Notes under the pieces: model-generated
The model's database searches: none
Seen by the model: only the letters and a program-made list of their open reading frames with translations
What the model was told of the DNA's origin: nothing
Shown here: positions 52,067-59,940 of the stretch, one piece after another
Numbering within the stretch: the first letter of the stretch is position 1
Layout of the letters: each line of letters begins with the position of its first letter
Translations under genes and position numbers: made by a program
Assembly: GCA_015064735.1 (NCBI GenBank)
Contig: SVRP01000001.1
Coordinates: forward strand, 1 to 64,000
Reading direction: 5' to 3'
From: Oscillospiraceae bacterium
GTDB taxonomy: Bacteria; Bacillota; Clostridia; Oscillospirales; CAG-272
DNA: 64,000 nt

Positions 52067-52909
52067 ATGAAGAAGATCGGTTTTGTTGATTTTTACATCA
52101 GCGAGTGGCACGCAAATAATTATCCCGCATGGATAAAAGAGGTATGTGAGGCTGCAAACGCTGAGTATACCGTGGCTTACGCATGGGCTGAGCTTGATGT
52201 GTCGCCTAAATACAACGAAAGCACAGATGAGTGGTGCAAGAGAATGTGTGTTGAAAAATGCAATTCGATTGACGAGCTTTGTGAAAAAAGCGACGTAATA
52301 GTAATACTTGCCCCCTCGGATCCCGATACGCATCTGAGATATGCCGAGGCTGTTCTTAAATACGGAAAGCCTACCTATATAGATAAAACATTTGCCCCCG
52401 ATCTTTATACGGCACAAAAGATATTTGATATTGCAAAGGAATACGGGACACCCTTTTTCAGTACCTCGGCGCTTCGCTACGGAGACGAGCTTGAAACACC
52501 GTTTGATTGCCGCGAGATAATAACAACGGGAAGCGGTTCGAATCTTCCCGAGTATATTATACATCAGGTGGAAATGGTAGTAAAGAAGCTTGGAGTGGGC
52601 GCAAAAAGTATAAAGGCAGAAAAATGCGGGGAGCAGGTTCACTTTAAAATCGGATACACTGACGGTCGCGCGGCGGCAATGATATTTGCCCGCTCCTTAC
52701 CGTTTACCGTATACATGGCGGGCGACGCTGAGCACAAGCCTATCTACTCGGCGGTGAACTCTCCGTACTTTAAAAAGCTGATGGCGGATATGGTAAGATT
52801 CTTCGATGAAAAGACGGTAAGCTTTGATCTTGCGGAAACTCTTGAGGTCATGAAAATACGCGAGGGCGCGATAAGGGCTTACGAAAATAACTGTGAATTT
52901 GAATTTTAA
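52067..52909 (+). CDS. Degenerate Gfo/Idh/MocA-like protein lacking the GxGxxG loop
   Basis: A 280-residue homologue of the upstream enzyme. The normal glycine-rich loop is replaced by FVDFYISEWHANNYPAW, while VIVILAPSDPDTHLRYAEA and the Lys of YIDKTFAPDL match the family's core. Many Gfo/Idh proteins have about 350 residues, so the C-terminal sheet is reduced. It may bind substrate without cofactor or act as a partner subunit of the 51007 product. It starts one base after that gene's stop codon and is followed nine bases later by the isomerase. Confidence 0.7.
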   Translation: MKKIGFVDFYISEWHANNYPAWIKEVCEAANAEYTVAYAWAELDVSPKYNESTDEWCKRMCVEKCNSIDELCEKSDVIVILAPSDPDTHLRYAEAVLKYGKPTYIDKTFAPDLYTAQKIFDIAKEYGTPFFSTSALRYGDELETPFDCREIITTGSGSNLPEYIIHQVEMVVKKLGVGAKSIKAEKCGEQVHFKIGYTDGRAAAMIFARSLPFTVYMAGDAEHKPIYSAVNSPYFKKLMADMVRFFDEKTVSFDLAETLEVMKIREGAIRAYENNCEFEF

Positions 52910-52918
52910 GGAGAAAAT

Positions 52919-53773
52919 ATGAAGCTTGGAGTAATAAGCGATTGCTTTAAAAAACCTATGAAGGAGAGTATTGAGCTTGCGGGAAGGCTACAGCTTGACG
53001 GAATACAGATGTATGCGGTAAGCGGAGATATTTGTCCCGAAAGCCTTTTGCCATATCCTCAAAAAATTGCGGAATACAAAAAAATACTGGCAGATAACAG
53101 GCTTTCGGTCAGCGCTCTTTGCGGAGACCTGGGCGGTCATGGCTTTGAGATATTCAAGGACAACGCAAGGAGAATAGAGGCGACAAACAGAATAGTGGAT
53201 CTGGCGTGCGAGTTTGAGACGTCTGTGGTTACCACACATATCGGAGTAATTCCTTTGGATACGTCCTGTGAGAAATACAAGGTGATGCAGGATGCTCTCG
53301 GCCGGTGCGGCGAGTATGCGCATAAAAAGGGCGTTACTCTTGCCATTGAAACAGGGCCGGAGATTGCAAGTGTGCTTTATGGATTTGTTTCCGGTGTGGG
53401 ATGCGGAGTAGGAGTTAACCTAGACCCTGCCAATTTCGTTATGGTTACGGGGCAGGATCCCACGGAAGCTGTATATATGCTTCGCGATTATATCGTACAT
53501 ACCCACCTTAAGGATGGAAAGAGACTTAAAGAATCCGATCCTGTACAGATTTATAAGTGCTTTGCCGAGGGCGGAATTGAGGCGCTCAACGTAGCCGACT
53601 ATTTTATTGAGACTCCCGTAGGCGAGGGCGACGTAGACTTTGCTTCCTATATAAAGGCGCTGAAGGAAATAGGCTACAACGGATTCCTCACCATCGAGCG
53701 TGAAACGGGTGCAGATCCTTCTGCGGATATAAAAAAAGCGGCAGAATATGCGAGGGCAAATTTTGATCTGTAA
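52919..53773 (+). CDS. Sugar-phosphate isomerase/epimerase (xylose-isomerase-like TIM barrel)
   Basis: A 284-residue TIM barrel with metal-site segments LAIETGPEI (Glu near 143), VGVNLDPANF (Asp), VHTHLKDGKR (His) and FLTIERETGAD (Glu). Its co-transcription with two Gfo/Idh-type genes is the usual arrangement for inositol- or keto-sugar-degrading sets, where dehydrogenase and isomerase act in series. It is not closely alike to the paired isomerases at 40-42 kb. Ribosome site AAGGAG. Confidence 0.87.
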   Translation: MKLGVISDCFKKPMKESIELAGRLQLDGIQMYAVSGDICPESLLPYPQKIAEYKKILADNRLSVSALCGDLGGHGFEIFKDNARRIEATNRIVDLACEFETSVVTTHIGVIPLDTSCEKYKVMQDALGRCGEYAHKKGVTLAIETGPEIASVLYGFVSGVGCGVGVNLDPANFVMVTGQDPTEAVYMLRDYIVHTHLKDGKRLKESDPVQIYKCFAEGGIEALNVADYFIETPVGEGDVDFASYIKALKEIGYNGFLTIERETGADPSADIKKAAEYARANFDL

Positions 53774-53783
53774 TAAAAGATAA

Positions 53784-53819
53784 ACACGGCTGGCTCAAAT
53801 GAGTCAGCCCATTTTTGTA
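53784..53819 (+). terminator. Terminator of the oxidoreductase-isomerase operon (TCAAA family)
   Basis: The stem GGCTGGCTCA/TGAGTCAGCC, three-base loop, followed by CATTTTTG. Confidence 0.8.
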
Positions 53820-53870
53820 TCCCGAAAACTCCGCCATATTTCCGGTGGGTTTTAAGGATACAAAAAAATA

Positions 53871-53916
53871 AAATCCCCATTCACGGATTTCTCCGTGAAT
53901 GGGGTGAGTTTTTTTG
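53871..53916. terminator. Terminator of the surface-protein/small-peptide unit
   Basis: The 12-base stem CCCCATTCACGG/CCGTGAATGGGG has a T-run on the plus strand and ATTTTATTTTTTTG on the minus strand, just after the small-peptide stop codon. Confidence 0.85.
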
Positions 53917-53929
53917 TTTATATGCCGTA

Positions 53930-54070
53930 TCAGTTGAACCAGCTGTCGGGAGCTACTGCCGTATCATCGTCCTTTGCAAGCTCATCGGGAGCGGAAAGTG
54001 TGATGATATCCTTTGCCTTGAGCTCTACGAGCTCTGCGCAGGGAGTGTTGTATTTCTTTTCGGATCTCAT
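53930..54070 (-). CDS. 46-residue peptide with conserved-looking C-terminal motif
   Basis: Not previously obvious because of its size. The frame encodes MRSEKKYNTPCAELVELK followed by AKDIITLSAPDELAKD and a tail DDTAVAPDSWFN. The ATG has the strong ribosome site AAGGAGTG eight bases upstream and lies 11 bases after the stop codon of the surface-protein gene, then a strong terminator follows; the layout says a real gene. Composition resembles the many short Clostridia peptides with a YxxPxxE start, a DIIT-S stretch and an acidic tail, of unknown function. No signal peptide; one Cys. A link to the surface protein is inferred from synteny only. Confidence 0.75.
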   Translation of the reverse strand: MRSEKKYNTPCAELVELKAKDIITLSAPDELAKDDDTAVAPDSWFN

Positions 54071-54081
54071 CTTAGCACTCC

Positions 54082-57000
54082 TTATTTGGTTGCTTCGTTA
54101 ACGGTATCAACTATTGTCTTAGTTGCTTCAGTTCCCTTGTTGGCTGCTTCAAGCTTGCTTGCAACCTCGTACATGCTTCTCTCGTGGAGAGCCTCATCGT
54201 ACTCGGTGTAGTAGGTCTTAACGGTACCGTCAGCGTACTTTACCTTCATGTAGCTGCGGAATGCAAGCTCGGTGATAAAGTTCTCAGCAGTTGCGTCTAT
54301 ACCTGCAATAGTGGAGTAGTATACGTATACGTCCTCGGTCTCTATCCACTTGGACTGTGTGGATATGAGGTTGATTCCTACGGGCTTGCCGTATACGAGC
54401 TCGGGAATGGGAGCGAAATCTGCGAGAGCAGACTTAACTACGACAACTGTTCCGAATGTAAGCTCGCAACCGTTGAGGATCTCAAGGAGTTCCTTGCTTA
54501 CGTTACTCTGGAAGCGGATAGCACCCTTTCCTTCGTGCATCATGACAGCCGCGCCGGCTGCTACTCTGAAGGAGTCATTTGTAATAACTACGGGAGTGAT
54601 TCTGACCTCTTGGGTGTACTTATCTGCTACAAATATAGCTCCGGGAGCGAAATCCTCAACCTCGCCTGACTTGAATATGAAGCCGACTGCTGTTCCGCCA
54701 CAGTAATCAGCAGTACCGCCGATAAGACCGCCGCCGAGAGCTGCTGCCTTTGCGGTGAATACGAGGTCTGCTTCGGGATCAATGTTGTAGATAGATTTGG
54801 AGGTATCTGCAAGATCGTTCCAGAAGAAGAATGTGCGTCCGGTGAACAGGGTACCGTTGGTATCAAGGGTGATCTTCGCTCCGCTCTTGATGTTTATAAC
54901 GTTCTTGATGCCGTCAGCAGAAGGATAATTATCGGATCCCTCAAGTCTGAAAATTGCGTAGGTGTTTGCGTATGTGCCAGTGCTTGCTACGTTCATAGCG
55001 CGTCCAAGAAGCTCTGCGCCGCTTTCAATGTTGATAACGAACTTTCTGTTGGTACCGAGCATGAAAATTGTATCGCCGCCTGCGGTATTTCTCTTGTTGT
55101 AGTGCTTGATGGTGGATTCACCGTCTATGTTGAGAGTACCTGCGCAGCCGTGGTGGAAGAGGAATACTGCGTTAACGCCGTCGCTGTCAGCAAGCTCTGT
55201 TCCGGAACCTGCGATTGCCATTACGTCGGTGTTTATGAGATTGATGATGTAGTCTTCGGTCTTGCTTTCGGTCTTCTGGTTACCTGTTACCTTAAATACA
55301 AGGCCCTCACCGGTGGTACCCGTAGCCTTGATGTAACAATCCTTAAGCGTGGTGGTAGATTTACCGGAGTTTCGTCCGCCATTGTATCCGGACCAGAAGA
55401 TAGCAAATCCGGCAGTACAGTTAAGATTAATGTTTTCGAGGGTAAGGTTGTAGTACGCGTTGTATCTGAATGCCGCGCCTGCAACCGAGGAGGTTATATT
55501 TACCTGAGTATTGTCGCTCTTAAGACCCTTAATGATAACTGTGCGAACTCTGTTTGCGTCATAGTTCTTGTTCCACCAAGAGGGCTCAATGGTAGAGGTG
55601 AGCTCAATATCCTTATAGAGGTAGATAACGGGAGAGCCCGCTGCCTGCCAAAGTGCTTCGTCGGTGATGTTGTTTACTTTTACATTGTTGAAAAGAACGC
55701 CAACGTGGTCAACTGCCTCGCTAAGAGTGGTGAAGTAGAACTTGGAGCCACTGCTTATTTCAATGTACGCAATGCTGTCGGGAGTTTCTTCGTAGGTCTT
55801 TTCTGCACCCTTTTCGTGAACAAATACTACGTCAGCGGTAGCATCGGCGTTTTTGTAAACAGAGTCTACTACTGCACCGTTTACTTTCCAAACGTGAGCT
55901 GTGCCGACCTCGTCGGTGAAACAGGTGGGAAGAGCGATGTTACCCATCTTCTGGGAATCAGCGTTTGCCTTATATACTGCGCCCTTATCGTTGACTTCTG
56001 TCTTATGTCCTATATCTGCAATGGATATGTAGGACTGTCTGGTAAGGGTAGTGGTTGCGGTATTATTCATTATAAGCTCAGCGCCTGCATCGAGGTTAAC
56101 TGTAACGTTGCCTCCAACGGTGTTGAGTGTTCTTATAAGAGCAACGGTCTTTGCGCCTTCGGATCTTGCGGCGATAAGCTTGGAGTTACCGTCGATATTG
56201 AAGGAAATATTACCGCTTTCGTATGCCTTGAGCATACAGTCGTTGTTGTTGTTTGTACCTACGGGACCGTCGAGGGTCCAAGTGGTATTTTCAAGGGTTA
56301 CGTTAGCGTCTGCGCCCCAGTGTACCTGAAGACCTACTGCTGTAGCCGAGGAGATAGTACAATCCTTAAGGGTAAGGTTGAATTTATCGGATGTAACGGC
56401 GTCAACACCGGAAGCAGCCTTCTGGAAACCGTTCATCTTGAAGAGACCGCCGCTTTCTGTGCCGGGATTCTGAGTAGAGTTCTGGTCGATAACGCAGTTT
56501 TCAAATATTGTAAAAGACTCAGCAGGGATTCTGCCGTTTGCCTTTCCGGTATCTATGTTTCCGTTCCAACGGATATTGTTGTCACCGGCGGGATTTGTGA
56601 AGGTGATGTTTGTGTTCTTAACGGTAAGGTTATAGAACGCAAGGTGGTCAAAGAGGGTGATACCGCCGCAGGAAATGGTGTAATTCTCTGTAGCGCTCTT
56701 CGCACCGTCTATAACTACGGTTATATGCTTGTTGGGGAAGTAGTTCTTAAGTACCCAGTCAGGAGAAACCGTTGCGCCGTCAAAGTTGCCGTTAAGCTTG
56801 ATGACGGGGCTTCCCGCAGCAACGTACATTTCTTCTGCGGTCGTTACGGTAGGACTCACAAGAGGTCTAACGTAAAGCTCCTGGAGCTTCTCGACTGCCG
56901 CATCAATGGTATCGAATGTTCCGAGTTCTGTTTCGCTTCCGTCCTTAGTATAAACGACGGTAGCGACTCCTGTGGTGATTTTGTCGCCTGCGGCAGGTTC

Positions 57001-57084
57001 ACTCTTAACTGCAGCGAAAGCAGAGAAGGGAACTGCAAGGACGATCATAACGATCACAAGAGCAATGCTGATAATCTTCTTCAT
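54082..57084 (-). CDS. Large secreted beta-helix-type surface protein with duplicated body
   Basis: Exported protein of 1000 residues with signal peptide ISIALVIVMIVLAVPFSAFA (cleavage near 25). Two homologous halves (about 35-435 and 440-800) each start with an IDAAVEKL or LSEAVDHV segment, then AAGSPVI plus YKDIE or NGNFD, followed by pectate-lyase-like coils (YNLTVKNTNITFTN, YNLTLENINLNCTA). The C-terminus (about 800-960) is a beta-rich domain found on many gut Clostridia surface proteins (GAAVMMHEGKGAIRFQSNV). It has no LPXTG motif and no lipobox. Polysaccharide binding or cleavage is likely, but no catalytic residues were identified. Own consensus promoter; followed by the 46-residue peptide gene. 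Confidence 0.82.
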   Translation of the reverse strand: MKKIISIALVIVMIVLAVPFSAFAAVKSEPAAGDKITTGVATVVYTKDGSETELGTFDTIDAAVEKLQELYVRPLVSPTVTTAEEMYVAAGSPVIKLNGNFDGATVSPDWVLKNYFPNKHITVVIDGAKSATENYTISCGGITLFDHLAFYNLTVKNTNITFTNPAGDNNIRWNGNIDTGKANGRIPAESFTIFENCVIDQNSTQNPGTESGGLFKMNGFQKAASGVDAVTSDKFNLTLKDCTISSATAVGLQVHWGADANVTLENTTWTLDGPVGTNNNNDCMLKAYESGNISFNIDGNSKLIAARSEGAKTVALIRTLNTVGGNVTVNLDAGAELIMNNTATTTLTRQSYISIADIGHKTEVNDKGAVYKANADSQKMGNIALPTCFTDEVGTAHVWKVNGAVVDSVYKNADATADVVFVHEKGAEKTYEETPDSIAYIEISSGSKFYFTTLSEAVDHVGVLFNNVKVNNITDEALWQAAGSPVIYLYKDIELTSTIEPSWWNKNYDANRVRTVIIKGLKSDNTQVNITSSVAGAAFRYNAYYNLTLENINLNCTAGFAIFWSGYNGGRNSGKSTTTLKDCYIKATGTTGEGLVFKVTGNQKTESKTEDYIINLINTDVMAIAGSGTELADSDGVNAVFLFHHGCAGTLNIDGESTIKHYNKRNTAGGDTIFMLGTNRKFVINIESGAELLGRAMNVASTGTYANTYAIFRLEGSDNYPSADGIKNVINIKSGAKITLDTNGTLFTGRTFFFWNDLADTSKSIYNIDPEADLVFTAKAAALGGGLIGGTADYCGGTAVGFIFKSGEVEDFAPGAIFVADKYTQEVRITPVVITNDSFRVAAGAAVMMHEGKGAIRFQSNVSKELLEILNGCELTFGTVVVVKSALADFAPIPELVYGKPVGINLISTQSKWIETEDVYVYYSTIAGIDATAENFITELAFRSYMKVKYADGTVKTYYTEYDEALHERSMYEVASKLEAANKGTEATKTIVDTVNEATK

Positions 57085-57160
57085 AATTTTTCTCCTTTTC
57101 TTAATTTATGAATAAAGTTTAAAACGTAGCTATGCGCCGAGACGCAATATATACAATAAC

Positions 57161-57189
57161 ATTATAATATAAAAGCCATTTCATGTCAA
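57161..57189 (-). promoter_or_regulatory. Consensus promoter of the surface-protein gene
   Basis: On the minus strand TTGACA (57189-57184), 17-base spacer, TATAAT (57166-57161). The stretch 57190-57356 holds no recognisable gene. Confidence 0.88.
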
Positions 57190-57356
57190 TACGTTTTTTT
57201 ATTTTCTATATATTATGAAAGATTTTGCCTAGGTAATTGTCTAAAATACACAAAAATATTCAGAAATCGGAACTAATGAAAACGGCTCTCTGTATGCCTC
57301 TTTTTGAACTATGCCTTTGCAAACAGGGAGATTTTAATTAAAATCAGTGATGAAAA

Positions 57357-57821
57357 TTACAATATCTTCTCCATGCAAACTTTCATAGGGGAAAGCCCCA
57401 AGGACTCATAAAATCTCATCGCCGAGAGGTTGCAGCTCCATACGTTGAGGGTTATGTTGTAACAGCCGTTAGACCTTGCATAATCTACAACTGCGTTGTA
57501 AAGATCTTTTCCGACGCCTTGCCGCCTACACTCATGTCCCACACATATATCATCTATATAAAGAGTCTTTATATCTGTGAGCACGTTGTCATTGTTATGC
57601 TGCTGAAAAATACAAAATGCATATCCTAAGACCTTATCCGTATCATCGACAGCCACAAAAATCGGACGTGATGTGTCCTTTAATATTTCAAGCAGCTGAC
57701 CGTTGTCGTATTTTCGCCCTATTTTAAAAATGTCGGGTCTGCCCTCATGGTGAACAAGGTCAACCTCGGACAGAAGCTCTCCTATCCTCGGAATATCCTT
57801 TTCTTGCGCAAATCTTATCAT
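57357..57821 (-). CDS. GNAT family N-acetyltransferase
   Basis: Acetyl-CoA-dependent transferase of 154 residues. The acetyl-CoA loop is VGHECRRQGVGKDLYNAVVD (near 95-113), preceded by TLYIDDICV (beta-4), and followed by NITLNVWSCNLSAMRFYESL, a typical RimI/MDD-like end. Substrate unknown. Single gene with GGAGG upstream and its own promoter; nearest neighbours are unrelated. Confidence 0.92.
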   Translation of the reverse strand: MIRFAQEKDIPRIGELLSEVDLVHHEGRPDIFKIGRKYDNGQLLEILKDTSRPIFVAVDDTDKVLGYAFCIFQQHNNDNVLTDIKTLYIDDICVGHECRRQGVGKDLYNAVVDYARSNGCYNITLNVWSCNLSAMRFYESLGLSPMKVCMEKIL

Positions 57822-57846
57822 AAAAAATCCTCCTTGCTTTTTTAGG

Positions 57847-57875
57847 ATTATACCACGTTATTCAAGTTCCGTCAA
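57847..57875 (-). promoter_or_regulatory. Promoter of the GNAT gene
   Basis: On the minus strand TTGACG (57875-57870), 17-base spacer, TATAAT (57852-57847). Confidence 0.82.
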
Positions 57876-57933
57876 TAACCGTATGAAAAAATCAGTGTTG
57901 GCATGCGTATGATCTTTCCCATCTTACAGAATC

Positions 57934-57975
57934 AAAAAAGAGACCGTCTCAAAATCAATTTGAAACAGTCTCTTT
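57934..57975 (-). terminator. Terminator-like hairpin of the TCTCAAA family
   Basis: AGAGACCGTCTCAAA pairs with TTTGAAACAGTCTCT, with one mismatch and a bulge-free loop, and is followed by TTTTTT on the minus strand. It lies just beyond the tiny reading frame at 57996. Confidence 0.75.
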
Positions 57976-57995
57976 GGGCGTATTGACGGAGGCAA

Positions 57996-58064
57996 TCAAC
58001 ATTCTGCGGATAGTACCGCATTGGTTATATAAATGGACAGGTCACGAAGCTTTGAGTCTGCCAT
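57996..58064 (-). pseudogene. 22-codon reading frame, possibly the stub of a four-helix-bundle protein gene
   Basis: The ATG has AAAGGCGG upstream and encodes MADSKLRDLSIYITNAVLSAEC before a stop codon, then a terminator. The opening MADSKLRDLS resembles the start of S23-like four-helix-bundle proteins; the rest of such a protein is missing. It could be a decayed gene or a genuine tiny peptide. Confidence 0.35.
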
Positions 58065-58116
58065 TATAACACCGCCTTTCTAATATTATTATATCAAAAA
58101 TTCGTTTGTTTTTCAA

Positions 58117-58290
58117 GTGAAATATTCGGCTTGCGCCGAATGTGAAATAATTCACTTCGTGAATTGTGAAATATCTCACTTCGTTCGATGTGAAATGAAA
58201 TTCGCCTCTTCACATTTGCGAAGCAAATATTTCACAGCGAAGCTATTTCACATGGCGAAGCCATATTTCACTCGCCGAAGGCGAATTTCG
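58117..58290. repeat. Cluster of short hairpins joined by GTGAAAT / ATTTCAC words
   Basis: Hairpins ATTCGGC-TTGC-GCCGAAT, AATTCAC-TTC-GTGAATT, a weaker CTCACTTCGTTCGAT, ATTTGCGAAGCAAAT, AGCGAAGCT, ATGGCGAAGCCAT and CGCCGAAGGCG are set apart by the seven-base word GTGAAAT. The word reads GTGAAAT in the left half and ATTTCAC in the right half, so the whole cluster is roughly self-complementary. No spacers of constant length, so it is not a CRISPR. Confidence 0.75.
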
Positions 58291-58293
58291 TTG

Positions 58294-58336
58294 AAAAAAG
58301 CACACATTTGTCTGCCGACAAATGTGTGCTTTTTTC
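58294..58336. terminator. Terminator of tRNA-Gln
   Basis: The stem AAGCACACATTTGTC/GACAAATGTGTGCTT with T-runs on both strands immediately follows the tRNA 3' end on the minus strand. Confidence 0.85.
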
Positions 58337-58411
58337 TGGCTGGGATGGCCGGATTTGAACCGACGGATGCCAGAGTCAAAGTCTGGTGCCTTACCGCTTG
58401 GCGACATCCCA
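58337..58411 (-). tRNA. tRNA-Gln (anticodon UUG), CCA encoded
   Basis: The 75-base cloverleaf on the minus strand has acceptor TGGGATG/CATCCCA, D-arm GCCAAGCGGTAAGGC, anticodon arm CCAGA-CTTTGAC-TCTGG with anticodon TTG (DNA), T-arm GTCGG-TTCAAAT-CCGGC, discriminator G and an encoded CCA. Promoter at 58439 and terminator at 58294. Confidence 0.95.
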
Positions 58412-58438
58412 ATATATTAAACGTGTCAACAGTATGAA

Positions 58439-58467
58439 AGTATATCATATTTTTCCTTTTATGTCAA
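58439..58467 (-). promoter_or_regulatory. Promoter of tRNA-Gln
   Basis: On the minus strand TTGACA (58467-58462), 17-base spacer, TATACT (58444-58439), 28 bases ahead of the mature 5' end. Confidence 0.85.
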
Positions 58468-58485
58468 GTATTCTTGAAAAAAATC

Positions 58486-58514
58486 TTGACGGGGAAGAAT
58501 ATGTATGCTATAAT
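58486..58514 (+). promoter_or_regulatory. Promoter of the glycerophosphodiesterase gene
   Basis: TTGACG (58486-58491), 17-base spacer, TATAAT (58509-58514). Confidence 0.8.
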
Positions 58515-58554
58515 GCACTTATAATTATATTCTGCATGAAAAGGAGAAATTGCG

Positions 58555-59283
58555 ATGAACATATTTATCGAGGGACATAGGGGATATTGCGCTAAATATC
58601 CCGAAAACACACTTATATCGTACGAGGCAGCTATTGACCGCGGTGTCGATGCTTTTGAATTTGACGTTTGGCTTACAAAGGATAAGGTGCCGGTCATCAT
58701 GCACGACGGAAATGCTGCCCGCACCTGCGGGGTTGCCGCCGTTATCAGCGACATGACCCTTGAGGAGGTAAAAAAGCTTGAGCCCTGCTATACACAGAAA
58801 TTCGGGGATAAGTACAAGGACATGGGAATAACCGTTCCCACGCTTGAGGAGCTGCTTGCCCTTGCCGCGGCAAAGCGTCCCGATATCAAGCTTGGAGTTG
58901 AAATAAAGGAATTTACCGAGGAGACCGTGGACCTTACCGTTGCTCTTCTGAAAAAATACGGATTTTTTGATAACTGTTGGTTCTATGCCTTCAACGCAAG
59001 AATAATCAAATATATCAAGACACGTTATAACGGCAGAACAATGGGCTATCCCGATTTTCAGATGCAGGAATTCGAGGCTGACAGCTACAGCTACTACGAC
59101 GAAATTGGTCTTTCCATGAAGGTTCTGCGCTCCGAGGTGGCAGATATCTATCTTAATAAGGGAATGCCTGTTCACGCATATTGCGCCGACACGAAGGAGG
59201 ACGTTGAGTTCTGCATTTCAAAGGGCGCAAGTCTTATTACCGCAAACGACGTAGAGCCTCTTTTTGAGATACTTGGAAGATAA
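58555..59283 (+). CDS. Glycerophosphodiester phosphodiesterase (GDPD)
   Basis: Cytoplasmic hydrolase (242 residues, no signal) that splits glycerophosphodiesters into glycerol-3-phosphate and an alcohol. The TIM-barrel signature GHRGYCAKYPENTLISYEAA at 7-26 gives His8 and Arg9; then DAFEFDVWLTKDKVPVIMHD supplies the metal Glu and Asp and catalytic His near 53. The C-terminal KGASLITANDVEP is typical of the family. GAAAAGGAG upstream; single gene with a terminator at 59312. Confidence 0.92.
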   Translation: MNIFIEGHRGYCAKYPENTLISYEAAIDRGVDAFEFDVWLTKDKVPVIMHDGNAARTCGVAAVISDMTLEEVKKLEPCYTQKFGDKYKDMGITVPTLEELLALAAAKRPDIKLGVEIKEFTEETVDLTVALLKKYGFFDNCWFYAFNARIIKYIKTRYNGRTMGYPDFQMQEFEADSYSYYDEIGLSMKVLRSEVADIYLNKGMPVHAYCADTKEDVEFCISKGASLITANDVEPLFEILGR

Positions 59284-59311
59284 AGAATAAAATTCCTTTT
59301 TCGGAGACATA

Positions 59312-59354
59312 ATAAAGCCATAAGAGAGCAAAAATCTCTTATGGCTTATTTTAT
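59312..59354 (+). terminator. Terminator between GDPD and coat-protein genes
   Basis: The 11-base stem GCCATAAGAGA/TCTCTTATGGC followed by TTATTTTAT, ending 20 bases ahead of the coat-protein start; the next ribosome site is right after it. Confidence 0.82.
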
Positions 59355-59373
59355 AAGGAAAGGAATTTACGCT

Positions 59374-59829
59374 ATGACACTTACACAAAAGGAGACAGAT
59401 CTTCTTAAAGACGCAAAGGGGCAGGAGGAGCTTTGCATCAAAAAGTATGACAGCTATGCGAAAATGGCAAAATCCGAGGAGCTTCGAAATCTTTTTACGT
59501 CTATGTCCAAGGTCGAACAGAACCACCTGCAGACTATCTGCGCTATGATGAACGGCAACGTAAGCGCCCCCTCGGGAACTATCGAAAACTCGAACAACGA
59601 TTACTGCTCCGTTGGAAATTATCAGAACGAAGAGGATAAGCAGGCGGATGCATTCCTCTGTCAGGATATGCTCGCAACGGAAAAGCACGTGTCCTCGCTT
59701 TATAATACCTCCGTATTTGAATTCAAGGATCCTACCGCAAGAAAGGTACTCAATCACATTCAGACAGAGGAACAGCAGCACGGCGAAAAAATATACGCGT
59801 ATATGAGCTGTAACGGAATGTATTCCTGA
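59374..59829 (+). CDS. CotF-like spore coat / ferritin-fold protein
   Basis: A 151-residue all-helical protein with the CotF family pattern: TLTQKETDLLKDAKGQEELC (about 2-21), SYAKMAKSEELRNLFTSMSK, NHLQTIC and a C-terminal QTEEQQHGEKIYAYM. Members coat spores or act in mother-cell processes, and the four-helix ferritin-like fold with its Glu/His residues may bind metal. The start is the ATG with GGAAAGG upstream; an in-frame ATG 33 bases earlier is inside the terminator hairpin. It is the only sporulation-linked gene in the window and is closed by a short hairpin. Confidence 0.8.
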   Translation: MTLTQKETDLLKDAKGQEELCIKKYDSYAKMAKSEELRNLFTSMSKVEQNHLQTICAMMNGNVSAPSGTIENSNNDYCSVGNYQNEEDKQADAFLCQDMLATEKHVSSLYNTSVFEFKDPTARKVLNHIQTEEQQHGEKIYAYMSCNGMYS

Positions 59830-59840
59830 CCGACGAGAAA

Positions 59841-59872
59841 TTATGGGCTGAGGCTTCGCTTCAGCCCATATT
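59841..59872 (+). terminator. Hairpin after the coat-protein gene
   Basis: ATGGGCTGA/TCAGCCCAT stem with an eight- to nine-base loop, followed by ATTTG; a weak terminator. Confidence 0.55.
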
Positions 59873-59879
59873 TGCGTGT

Positions 59880-59940
59880 ATCCGTCAGCATGACCGATCA
59901 AAAATATAGTCGCCTCGTCGGCTATCCGTCAGCGTGTCAT
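59880..59940. repeat. Dispersed repeat, copy 2 (inverted relative to 4020-4093)
   Basis: The reverse complement reads TGACACGCTGACGGATAG then AGCCGACGAGGCGACTAT, a T-run and GACGGATA, as at 4020-4093. Its end merges into the MITE-like element that starts at 59935. Confidence 0.6.

Noticed and set aside
55102..57111. A 669-codon frame antisense to the secreted surface-protein gene
   Set aside because: Its Cys/Val/Gly-rich, domain-less composition is typical of a mirror frame; the opposite strand has the promoter, signal peptide and duplicated domains.
58117..58290. CRISPR array
   Set aside because: The repeated word is seven bases, reverses orientation, and the intervals are themselves palindromes of different length; no cas genes are near.
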